NCBI GenBank assembly: GCA_036852015.1
Contig: JAANDG010000055.1
Span: 62,001 to 126,000, forward strand
DNA from: Pelodera strongyloides
Lineage: Eukaryota > Nematoda > Chromadorea > Rhabditida > Rhabditidae
Length of the DNA: 64,000 nucleotides
Direction of reading: 5' to 3'
Position 1 is the first letter of the stretch, and each line of letters begins with the position of its first letter. A model generated the notes under the pieces. The model worked only from the letters and a program-made list of their open reading frames with translations, was not told the DNA's origin and made no database searches. Made by a program: the position numbers and the translations under genes. Positions 48,101-58,776 of this stretch are shown here, piece after piece.

Positions 48101-48550
48101 CTGTCAGCTGTTGGATCAAAACCAGCATAAATCCCCGGGATCTTTTCTCCTCTGAATAAATGGTGGTATAAACGGTAAACAATAAACACTCAAACTCCTT
48201 TGAACGGCCAGACTGCAGGCTCGTCGGTGCTTATCTGCTTAGAGCTTTTTTCCGTTGCTGTTGCATCATAAGTCATAGCACGCCCCAAAGATAAATACCT
48301 GGAAAATAACACCCCAAGAAACTGCAAAGATAGCTTGCAAAGCCAAAAATAAGGAGAAATTAACTTACAATGACTTCTCCAAGTAGGAACAGTTCTGGGT
48401 CAAGTCGGATGGATAGGATGACGACACCAGAACTCGCTCGTTCAGCTCACGAACAAATCCAGAGATTCCGGATGAGGAATTACATTTCTCAAGCACGTAA
48501 ATGGACCGTGATGAGACAAAGTGTTTGCAAAATTGTGTACGAAATGCCAT
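45176..48550 (-). CDS. yars-2: Mitochondrial tyrosyl-tRNA synthetase
   Basis: Class I aminoacyl-tRNA synthetase that charges mitochondrial tRNA-Tyr. Nine exons on the minus strand, 48369-48550, 47976-48151, 47707-47855, 47274-47459, 46796-46959, 46481-46577, 46105-46246, 45642-45805 and 45176-45307, give 463 residues (human YARS2 477). The N-terminus ([19 protein letters not shown]) is basic and Ser-rich, like a mitochondrial presequence. The catalytic domain has [14 protein letters not shown] (HIGH-type motif), [24 protein letters not shown] and KLGKS (the KMSKS-type loop). The C-terminal S4-like region ends [11 protein letters not shown]. Two introns start with GC instead of GT (after 47976 and after 46105); both were needed to keep phase and family sequence. 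First gene of the probable operon with the SDHAF1-like gene and cif-1. Confidence 0.96.
47150..47242 (-). repeat. tRNA-Leu-like dispersed repeat, copy 2 (in yars-2 intron)
   Basis: On the minus strand it reads GGCGGCGCAGTGCCTAAG (A-box-like), an anticodon stem and loop CGCTGT-CTCAAGA-GCAGCG with anticodon CAA after T33, a long variable region, and a perfect B-box GGTTCGACTCC. The acceptor stem does not close. It matches 36,721-36,803 across the tRNA-like body but not in the flanks. Confidence 0.72.
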
Positions 48551-49101
48551 TTGATAAATTACGTGAGCTAGATAATGCACGAGACGAAAGGAAATATAAA
48601 TCCTAGGCAGGGAATCCTTCGACTATATCTTGAGTATATACACGTAGTAAGAATTGAATAATGGAATGAACTGCGTATGACGAAATGAACAACAACCGCC
48701 GCCGATTAAAAAAAAAATTTTGCACATCTGCTCCATTTGGAGCAACACTTACCGTTTGTAGTAAATAGTTTCGAGACTCAATAAATAAGATGCAATTTAG
48801 AATTTAAGAAACTAAAGTACTGTAATAGTAGATCAGCGTAGCAACGATTTTGATGCGATCCGCGGACCGCAGGACCGCGCGCGGCCCGCGTTTTATAAGG
48901 CGCGCCCTTATTTGATATTGAAATTGAGTGATTACTACTGCACTGGTAGTTTGTTTACAACGGCTTTTAATTAGGCCAATCTTACTCCGCTTTCCTTGTT
49001 GGACTTAGGGGCCGGCTTTTGCTCAATTTTCTCCATTTCAATTTCTACAACAGACTGATTTCTTCGTATTTTTCGTGTAATGTTGGCCCATTTCAGGGGT
49101 G
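48551..49101. promoter_or_regulatory. Divergent upstream region of yars-2 operon and mogs-1
   Basis: These 551 bases separate the two starts. A GC-rich, palindrome-like island at about 48,855-48,905 (GATCCGCGGACCGC, CGCGCGCGGCCCGCG, then TTATAAGGCGCGCCC) stands out in AT-rich surroundings and may be a shared core promoter. This is inference from composition only. Confidence 0.45.
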
Positions 49102-52100
49102 ATGGGCACCAAGCCAAAGGGGGCTCCACCAAAACGGTCGGGAAGTAAAGGGGAGCGAAGAGGCCTCTCTTGGACTACTATGGTGTTGATTTCATCCCTG
49201 CTAGCAGTTGTTGCGTTTTTTATCCATGCATTCGTTTATGGAAAGGACAAACATCTTACGCGTGGCCCACCCGTTAATTTTCCGACCGCTTCGGTTAGTT
49301 TTCCTGCATTGTTTCCTGTTATCTGAACGTACTCACCTAGTGAGCTGCTCTTGTTTGACCGTCTTGTTCCTTTCATCGTAGCAGGGTGTAAACTCACAGA
49401 CCAGAGGCCGTATTCACCAACGCGCAGGGAGCCCTCCCTGGCCTCCCCAGGGAGCTAGAGAGTGCGTAGAGCGTGCGGGAGCAGCTGAGTTTCAGATCGC
49501 TCGTGACCCTAGGGAGGGCTGCCGCTGCCTGTCTGTTGGTGAATACGGCCTCAGTTTGCGGCGGCAACGGTTTCCTTAGCGACTATAGTTATTCAGTTCT
49601 AATTTCCCTTCTTTTAGAACCAATGGGGAACATATCGGTCACAACTCTACTTCGGTCTCCGTACAAAAAATCCGCAATCTCCTCTTTTCGGAATGATGTG
49701 GTATGAGCAGCCTTCTCGAGCCTTCATGCCTAATGTTCGACATGTTTGTGATCAAGGTGTGTGTTTTTGTTAACGTTAAATTTGCATGGCATCAGGCATA
49801 CTGAGTACCGTGGTTGTACGTTGGGTGCTACTGCCGTTGGGGGGGGGCACGAATTTTTTTTTGCAAAGGGCTAGCCTATCGAGCTTAAACTTCACCCAGA
49901 TGGATAACAGGCCATGCCGAATCGATCTACGCTATCAGTATTATCAAATTATCGATTTATTGATTTTTTTTTTCAAATTTTTTTCAGCTCCAAAAAGGGT
50001 TCTGGTCACCCAATTTCGCTGAACCTTCTTCCCAAGGGGGTAACTGACCCTACACTGATTACTAACAATCGATCTAAGCCAAAATGTTCGGTCAAATAAT
50101 CTATTTATTGATTTTCCGTCTTCAGGGGTACACCTGCTGGCTAGTCGTAAACCCCAATCAATCAGTAGAATTTAAAGAATAGGCACTTTTCGGGCTGGTC
50201 ACAGTCATGAACATACACTGCGTTTCCTTTCCACTCTACAAGCCCCTCGATGCATCCTCTCCTTACCACTCTGAACATGAACCGAAGCCTTATATAGACT
50301 CTAGGCTTTACTTGAAAATCAATAAATAGAAAACAGACAGAAAACATTGGCTTTAACTATTTAGATCAGTTACGCTTAGTTTCTTACCCCCCTGGGAGGA
50401 AGGTTCATCGAAATTGGGTGACCAGAACCCTTAAAAATTTTTTGAAAAAAAAATCAATAAATCGATAATTTGATAATACTGATGGCGTAGATCGATTCGG
50501 CGTGGCCTGTTATCCATCTGGGTGAAGTTTCAGTCCGATCGGAGCACCCCTTCAAAAAAAATTTGGTGCCCCCCCCCCAACGGCAGTAGCACCGTACGTT
50601 GTACCTTGTTTTCATTAAAGCGGTATAACTTCCGATTTTCGAAACGTATATTGAATAATGCATTTCCAGGCATTATATGTAAATGATTGTGTTTAGAATC
50701 AAAGATGGACTGACTCCACTTAGCATACACATTGTACAACTGCATAAAATGCAATTGTCCAATTCCAATACACGTTTCAAAAACCGTTTGATATTCCGCG
50801 TTAAATTTCACGACTCTGCTGGAGATACTTTTTATCACTTATAACTGTACGTCAAATTTTAGGTGATGGAGTGCGTTCTTATTTTTGGACAGAGGCCGAT
50901 GGACGTACTTTTGGCAAACAATTTCTGAACGATAGTACCGGTCTTCTCCTAAGAACGGAATGGATTGGTCATGAAGACACCTTTTCTGTCAGAATCATCG
51001 GAAACACGGTAGTGGCATCTCCGGATCTTTGTGAATCCACATTGTTATTGGTCCAGTAGCTTGTCTGGCAACCACTTCTTGTTCTCATACGGGCACTGGT
51101 CGTACCTATTTCTTTTATTCGAGGGTCCTGGTTTAGGCTTTCAGTTCTTAGTTTTTCAGGTGAACAAGAAGAAAAGACACACCGTTGCATTTTACGTCGC
51201 CAAACAGGTGCGTGCGCTTCATGATTTGAGTTATTGTGATAACAGTTTTCTATAATACACTATAGGAATTTTTCACTTCATTTAACGTTGTGCTTAGTTA
51301 TGATTCGATTAATTACTTCACCTCACTTTTAGGTTGTAACTGGGTATGTGTTTCCTTTATAGTTTGTTTTTTGTTTCCGTACCGAGTTCTATTTAGAATT
51401 TTGAGTCGGAGTTAAATGTGGACGAGACTGTTTCTATTTCTTCTTTGCGCGACGTGATCAGAGGCACTGATCCTGTATTTGGAGATTATTCGATCGATAT
51501 TGACGTAACCGCGAAGAATTGGGAAGTGTCATCACTCTCTGTTGGAAAGAGGGTTGATTTGCCAAGAATCAAGGACTTACTACTTATGCACACGGTTCGT
51601 AAGTTTGCATGTAGTCTTTATATACAACTATCATTGTTTGTTGTGCTCTACTCCACCAGTGTTCATGAGAACTGATAGACGTGTAGTCATGGCATGAAGC
51701 CGGTGTGTAAATGGAGGAATTTAGCGGCCGGTGGTTTCACTGTCTCAGTCTCACTCAAATATCTTATATGTAACTTGTAATGAAATGACTTCCAAAACTA
51801 CCAGAGTCATTCCTGAGGTGCTATGTGCATTCATGCATGTTTTTACGCACCGCTTTATTTCCAATTTGTAATACTTCTGAGGGTTTCCATACTTTTTGGT
51901 TTTTCTAATAATCCAATGTTTAGATGGCGTCTGAAACTGAACTCGGCCTCTTGTATCAACTTAGACAACAGGAATCGATTAGTAACGCGAATTTCGTTGT
52001 TGTGCAGCTGAATCTGCCTGCTGATTTCATCATTGATCTGGCATTCAAATCGCAAAATAACACCCCACCTACTGGTCAGTTTTTTTGCAGAATCTACGCA

Positions 52101-55100
52101 GGAAAACGTAGTAGGCAACAGAAAAACCGTCAGTGGTCGGTCACCAGATGGTTTTCATTGGGGAAAAAACCGCTGGTGCGCTGCTGACCGGTCTATGACC
52201 ATGTGGTGACCAGTTTATTACGATTTTGTAAGCGATTATCTGGAATTTTGTATGGTTTGCCTGAGTTTAATTTAGTACTTCTTTCAGGTGCCGACTTTGA
52301 TGCAGTTTTGAAGGAACGATCGACTAAATTTAATAAGAAGTTCGAAGAGTCGTTCCAGTTGTCAACAAAGGTAATTTATTTACATCCTTATATTATTTAT
52401 TTACTTACATATTTATTTAAAGGTAATATTACATATAATTTACATCCTCTTTAATGTTTTATTCTCTTAAATGTTCATTAAGGCAATAAAATAAGTGCAT
52501 GTAAAAAGTTCTTTTCCATTCAGTTTTCCCACCGGGGACGATAGTATTAGTGTCTAAACATTTATATGCATCAAAAATTCGTGAACATTATAAACGCAAA
52601 CAATATTCTTTCCTTTTAGCATTATTCCAAAGACGAGCTGGAAATGGGGAAACGAGCGTTGTCTAATATGCTGGGAAGCATTGGTTTCTTTTATGGACAT
52701 AACAAGGTAATCAGTTTTTTTATGTCCACGACTTACTCATTGTTCGGTAACTAGCTTATTGTGAGTAATAGCTTTGTTTGTCCCCCCCCCCCTTGTTTCC
52801 CTTGTTTATTTATTTATTGTAACACCGCTACACCACATTATGTACTTCACTGTATAATGTGGTTAAGTAGAAGCGATCGTCACATAATAGCGCCCATTGG
52901 CATTTGACAACCAATTACAAAAGAAGGAATATTGAAAGAAAAGTACAGTGCAGATCTTCTTAAATTAGAAAAGAATTTTTTTACACGAAATAAACAAAGT
53001 AAAGATTATCCACAACTTGCACTATTTCATAATTTAGGTCCAAGTAAGCGGCTCGTCTGAAATTGTCTCGTATGGCCCTCACAAGTTGTTGACCGCCGTT
53101 CCTTCACGGCCATTCTTCCCTCGTGGTTTCTTGTGGGACGAGGGATTCCACAATATGCTAATCAGGAAATTTGACCCGGATCTTTCACTCGAGGTGCGAA
53201 ATGTTTCACAGGGGATATGTATGTTCGCCTTTACTTGCCTTGGGCGCTTATGTTGGTTGATAGGTAGTACTTAGTACTATTATGTTATTTTCGCAAAAAA
53301 AAAACTGTGATTGACGTTATGTTTATATGTGTATTAGACTCTTACTCCGTCAAAGAGCACATTTCTGTGGGAGACGATATAGCAAATCCTAATTAGAGAA
53401 ATGTCAATGGGGAATATGTTTTGCTTTAGATTCTCGTCTCTTGGCTGAACACGATGAGTGAGGATGGCTGGATACCGAGGGAAATGATTCTGGGAAGTGA
53501 AGCAGAGTCCAAGGTAAACTCTTTGTCTGACATTTAATTGGGGAAATAGTGATTCGATTTGTACTATTACGTAGTTGTAATTTGAAAAATATAGTACATA
53601 GTACGACGTCAGTGTTTTCAGGTAGAGCAACAGGTCTTTTGTCTTGATTCTTGATCTGAAAGTTTCTGCGAAGCTCATGTAGAAGAGCAAAGAGCTGCAT
53701 TCAGTCTCCCTCTGCTGTGCGATAGAATCTAGAATGTACTTTTACGCGAAATTGAATATGGGTGCTAAGGTGCTATTTTGTCTCATGTTCAGGTTCCGAG
53801 TGAGTTTGTTGTGCAAAGAACTGATGTCGCCAATCCGCCGAGTCTGTTCTATGTTGTGTGGAAAATGATTGACGATGAAGAGGTAAATCATCCATTTCTA
53901 TTTTTCGATCTTTCCGTGTTTGAAAAACAATTGTTTTGAGAGTAGTATTGTTCTTTCACTCACACTGACTGAAGACGATTGATTGTTGCAGTGCATCTAA
54001 AAGGTGTGATGATCATATTGTCACTTGTCACTCTCCTGCTCGGGTGGTCAAATACAACAAACTAATAATTGATTTCCAGCTAGCAAGTTGAATCCATTTG
54101 GTAAAAGGTGACAAGTTGAATGTGAGGTAACTGACTAAACATTTCTTCGTATTTCAGTTCGTCAAACGTCACAGTACTGTTCTCTCGCAAATTTACCCGA
54201 AACTATCCAAATGGTTTTTGTGGCTACGTACTTCGCAAAAGGGACCTCAGCAAGGAACTTATAGGTATCAGTCTTCATTCATAGCATAGGTTTTGGGTTT
54301 GGCCGTACTTTTCTTTGTAGCTGGCCGTTAACTTTGCCCGGCAAATAGGGGTTTTGTAAATCAAACGAATTAGGTGTTTAATTTTTGTATTATCTTAAAT
54401 CATCATCCGTGTTTTTGAGTAATGTTCGCTTCACTTAACCAGGCCCAGGCATATCATTAATTCTTTTTCTTTAGTTTCAAACCATTCGGCTTCTCCGAAT
54501 TTTCGTATATTACAATCGAGGGTCTGCGGATTTTTTTCACTCTTTTTATAAAATGTGTTATATATTATAAATAATTATATTACTTGCTATTTGTTTTCAT
54601 TAAAGATGGAGGGGAAGAAACTCGTCAATCGACACTGAATTGAACCCGAAGACATTGGCGAGTGGCCTTGATGATTATCCGAGAGCATCGCATCCGAGCA
54701 ATCAGGTACGTGGTATATAATTTCTTGCCTTTTTTTTTTCTTGAAAAATTATTAATACAATACACGAATTGGGCTTCAGTCCGGCTTTTATGAATCACAT
54801 TTCTTGTATCATGCAAGTTTTTCACCTGCATAATGCTCATCGTCTCATGTTCACAATCGTGATGAACTGGCTGTCTTTTCGGACGTGTTGTCTCTTTCTT
54901 CCAGACATGCCTTTGTCTTGCATCATGTGTACCATACCAGTTATAATGTCGATTTGCTCTTTGCTTGAAGTAAAGAACTAGTAGTTTCCTTCAGGAATAC
55001 CACTTGGATCTCCGATGTTGGATGGCTATTGCAAGTGGAGTGATGCACAAACTGGCGGAGAAATATGGAACGGAGGCGGAGAAAAACAAGTACGTTTTGC

Positions 55101-57222
55101 TCGAAATCCAGAATTTTGCTGTTTTTTTGGAACGCGAAGCTGTTCTATAATCCGTCATATTGTTCTTATAGAAACTGCTGACTTTTATTTATTCCGTGAA
55201 TGTTTATATGATTTATGAAATTTTATTATTATTAAACCGTTATGATTATTACACTTTTGCACGTGTATCATGCATCATGTATCCTACATCGTATGCGGCT
55301 ATGTTCGTCGATTTGTAAACAAAAAAACATTCTTTTCCAGGTTTGCGGGCTTCTTGCAAAGTGACAACGATTTTGATGATTTGGTAAAGCGTCATTGGAG
55401 CGAAGAGTCGGGTGTATGTTTAAATAAAGAACTACTTGTAATTTGTCTTTTTTTGTTCTTGTGGGGGTTTACATAACTTTTTACGCCCAACTTCATAGCA
55501 CCAAGTATTTAATTTTGTAATAAACGTCGGAGCCAATATTTTCGATTTTCTACTATATTTTAATGAATATTATATATTATTCTTTCTTGCAGGCCTTTGT
55601 TGACTATGGAAGTCATAGCAAGGACGTGCAACTGAAGAGAGTTGTTGTGAAGAAAAAGGGACAAATGGAGGAATGGGTGTGGAAGAGGTAGATATTTTTT
55701 TCCTAAAGTGCCATTGTCGTTTACCTCTTACCTTCGTAATCAATCAGTGCATTTCCTTAGAAGATGTAAGGTTATGTGTAAGGTGTGTAATATGTAAGAT
55801 TTCCTTAGAGGAAAGGTAATATTGGTAATAGTACTTATTAACGGTAAGCTTATTTTTCTGTTGGTGAAGGTTTTTTGTACTTTCATGTTGTCAATTTTTC
55901 ATCAGGACAAAATGTACTATTGATCCCTAAATGATGTCAGCATTCATTGGTATCTTAATTTAGGGTCGCCCATGAGAAACCTACACTGAGACTTGTGGAT
56001 GACGTGTTTGGGTACAACAGTCTCTTCCCGTTGATAGCGAGACTGATTCCCGCGGATTCGGTTTACATGAAGCATACATTGGAAAGACTCTCGGACCCAA
56101 ATGTGGGTTTTTTAGACGTTTGGTTAATGTTTTGTTAGAGTTTCTGTGTCGGTCGATGAGTTTGTGTGATGTGGTGTGTAGTGTGGTATGAGTGTGTAGT
56201 GTGTGTGCTAGCGTGTTTGTCTATGTGTGGGAGCGGGAAGCGGCTATTCAACAACATTCATACTGTTTCAGTAAATGTTTAGTTGAATTGTTGAATGTAA
56301 TTACTTGTATTAATGGAATTAAATTCCATTTGTTTAGGAACTCTGGTCTCCATTTGGCCTCCGATCTGTGTCGCAGAAGTGTGCTTTTTATGCACAACGC
56401 AATACGGAACATGATGCTCCTTACTGGAGGGGATATATTTGGATCAATTTGAATTATTTGGTGAGTCTGTGTCTGTTTCTGTTTCTTCTTGAAAACGCAC
56501 GAATCGTGAGTGTGCATTTGTGGCTGTAAATAGTGCGGTTTGTACGTATAATGTGCGCAAATTCTAGAGTTTACATAGAATTGCGGAATCTGTTGTATGC
56601 GTCGTCCCATACAGCTAGTCCCTTTTCCCGCTGATTTATTGTCTAAAATCTTTCCAGACACTTTCTGCGCTCCATCATTATTCAACGATCAGTGGTCCTT
56701 ATCAGAACCGTATACAGGAAATATTCGAGGAGCTGAGAACTAATATTGTGAGCAACATGGCCAAGGTAAGATTTTCTCTTTTTTTTTTCGTTGTTGGTTT
56801 TTGCAGCGTCAAGTTGTTCTGTCTGTAGGTGTGAGTCACTTTATGCACTATATGCTTCAGCGGTAGATGATTCATTATGATTCTTGGAATCGTTTTTTTA
56901 GACTGTTATAGTCTTAGAAACGATACCAAGACTATGACTATATTTTACGTTACTTCGATTGTGCTAGAGTGTAGTGCATAATAGTTCTCGAATGAAGATA
57001 TATTGATGATTAATATTAACATTAACATTTATTACGGACATAAAATATCGCACAAGTTTTGTCAGTTTTTGCTTGATATAGTGCATCATTTAGCAAATGG
57101 AAGTCTCTGGGTACATTTGGGAAAATTATGACGACCGTACTGGCGAGGGAAGGGGATCACATCCATTCACTGGTTGGAGTGCACTTGTTTTATCGATTAT
57201 GAGTGATCAGTTGGATAATTAG
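49102..57222 (+). CDS. mogs-1: Mannosyl-oligosaccharide glucosidase (glucosidase I, GH63)
   Basis: ER enzyme that removes the outermost alpha-1,2-linked glucose from Glc3Man9GlcNAc2 on new glycoproteins. Twenty exons join in phase: 49102-49293, 49618-49756, 50863-51008, 51160-51207, 51397-51594, 51924-52074, 52288-52370, 52620-52706, 53038-53193, 53430-53513, 53793-53882, 54158-54264, 54606-54705, 54995-55089, 55341-55413, 55593-55687, 55964-56102, 56338-56460, 56658-56765, 57094-57222, giving 780 residues. Residues 1-24 are basic and cytosolic; residues about 25-47 ([20 protein letters not shown]) are a type II membrane anchor. GH63 landmarks: [74 protein letters not shown] and GYIWENYDD...[10 protein letters not shown] near the C-terminus. 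The DDYPRA and WENY motifs are where the catalytic acid and base of this family are placed. Intron 2 holds a large inverted-repeat element. TTTCAG precedes the start by 5 bases. Confidence 0.97.
49404..49552. mobile_element. Foldback element with GAGGCC-TATTCACCA ends, complete, in mogs-1 intron 1
   Basis: It begins GAGGCCGTATTCACCAAC and ends GTTGGTGAATACGGCCTC, exact inverted copies. The GCAGGGAGCCCTCCCTGGCC block recurs in the remnants at 32,346-32,460. Confidence 0.85.
49812..50605. mobile_element. About 800-bp element with roughly 220-bp inverted arms in mogs-1 intron 2
   Basis: The left arm (49,812 to about 50,040) and the right arm (about 50,380-50,605) are reverse complements: TGCTACTGCCGTTGGGGG, ACCCAGATGGATAACAGGCC, CAGTATTATCAAATTATCGA and GGTTCTGGTCACCCAATTTC recur in inverted order. 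The centre of about 340 bases has no transposase frame. I could not see a convincing target duplication. Confidence 0.85.
50615..50804. mobile_element. Foldback element with TTAAAGCGGTATAAC end in mogs-1 intron 2
   Basis: The left end TTAAAGCGGTATAACTTCCG and the right end CGTTTGATATTCCGCGTTAA are inverted relatives. It starts only about 10 bases after the larger element, so the two may be nested or adjacent insertions. Confidence 0.7.
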
Positions 57223-58776
57223 TTGCAATTAGGTTACGATTGCGGTAGTTTAGTTTGCAAAGACTGTGTACAACCGCACAGCCGCTTGTAATTAGCGAGA
57301 GTATGCGTTCTCCGGTTTTGCACTGAATTGTGTATAATTATATTGTCCTCTGTATATGTCCTTGATGTTGATATTATGATTGTGGGACTGTTCGCTTCTT
57401 TCTGATCATTTTTTTATTGATTCTTGCCCTTGTCTAATATTATTTGTTGTAAAAGAAGTGTAGCCACCACGTCTCATCAGTTATATAAATAACTTATACC
57501 TTATAGGTATGTCACGTGATAATTTGCTGAAGCATTTAGTGTGAACAAATTTAGTCACTTTTTTGTGATTTTAAATTTCTGTATAATTTTGTTGGTTATC
57601 TTGTTGTTGTGATCATCTGTCTTTATGGTTGTTTTGGGCTATCTTCATAGTAGTCGTATTTCTGTTTATGGTTTTCTAGTCCTTATTTATTTATTTATTT
57701 AGTGTGGTATGCGTTGGCTTATCTGCATGTAATTTTTATAATCATCTTAATTTATTCGGGTATTCGCTTGTGATGTTTTTTTCTTGGCCGTGACTCATAT
57801 CTTTTGTCTTTATTTATTTATTGACTACATTTTTTTTGGATAAATGTTTTCTTACTCATAATTGAAGTGTAAAGCTGGCATCAGGGTTGCGAAACCGTTC
57901 ACTGGAGTTATTTTTACTTTTACCTTGTTTGATTGTAACCTGTTCAGTAACATTATCTTCTTTCTAGTGGAGCGTCCGTTGATCGTTGAGCAGAATTACT
58001 TTTATGCTTTTAACGCTGTTCAGTAGCATTATCGAGCGTGGTTGATCGTTGAACAAAATTACTTTTATGTCTCTACTGTATGTTGATCGTCGATTAATTC
58101 TCTTTCATTGGTTGTCCTGTCTTTCAAAAAGCGATTTATATTTTGTCACTCATTGTCAGTTGTCCCGTGATCTCCCCTATAATAAGCAGATAAGAGCTTT
58201 TTTCCATTTTCCTATTGTTTGGCGCATTATTGGTTTCTTCTGAATTTGCACTTCACCCCTTCTGACTTCTGACTATGCGACTCAAACAATCCCCAGGTAT
58301 ATTCAGCCGGGTGGGTTTTTGAGGTGAGATGGTGTTAGTTAATTAGCATATACGGTATTCACACCGTAGGAATATACTGTAGTAGTACTGTAACACTGGA
58401 AAGTGAGAGCATAGCATATTAATCGAGTTTAAACGGTTTGTCAATTGAAATGTTAGGAGCAAAAAGAAAGTTTTAAGGGGTCATTTTTGTGTAGAGTGAC
58501 CGTTTTCCAGATAAGACCATACTTCGCTTGTTATCTTTTTGTGTGTTTTAACCAATCAATTAATTGTGAAGAAAACAACATTTCCCACTCGGAACTTGTA
58601 TTTCAAGTCTGGCTTCTGGCAGATTTATATTTTGACTGTTTCATTTCTATAAGTATCGAAAGTTGGCGGGTGTTTTCTTCGGAAAATGTCGTAACCTTGC
58701 TTATCACTTATCACTCGGTTTAAACTATAACCCCACATTTGTTTAGAAGTTATTGAATGGACGTATAAGAGGAAAG
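57223..58776. other. Intergenic region mogs-1 to slc38a9
   Basis: These 1.55 kb are T-rich and show no coding block. It should hold the mogs-1 3' UTR and the slc38a9 promoter. The gap is too wide for a typical nematode operon. A three-codon upstream frame (ATG GAC GTA TAA at about 58,756) precedes the slc38a9 start. Confidence 0.5.

Noticed and set aside
48195..48290. Exon-like block in yars-2 intron 1 after TTTTCCAG
   Set aside because: It reads for about 35 codons in phase, then stops (TGA). The flanking exons join directly in phase, so I left it out; it might be a rarely used poison exon.
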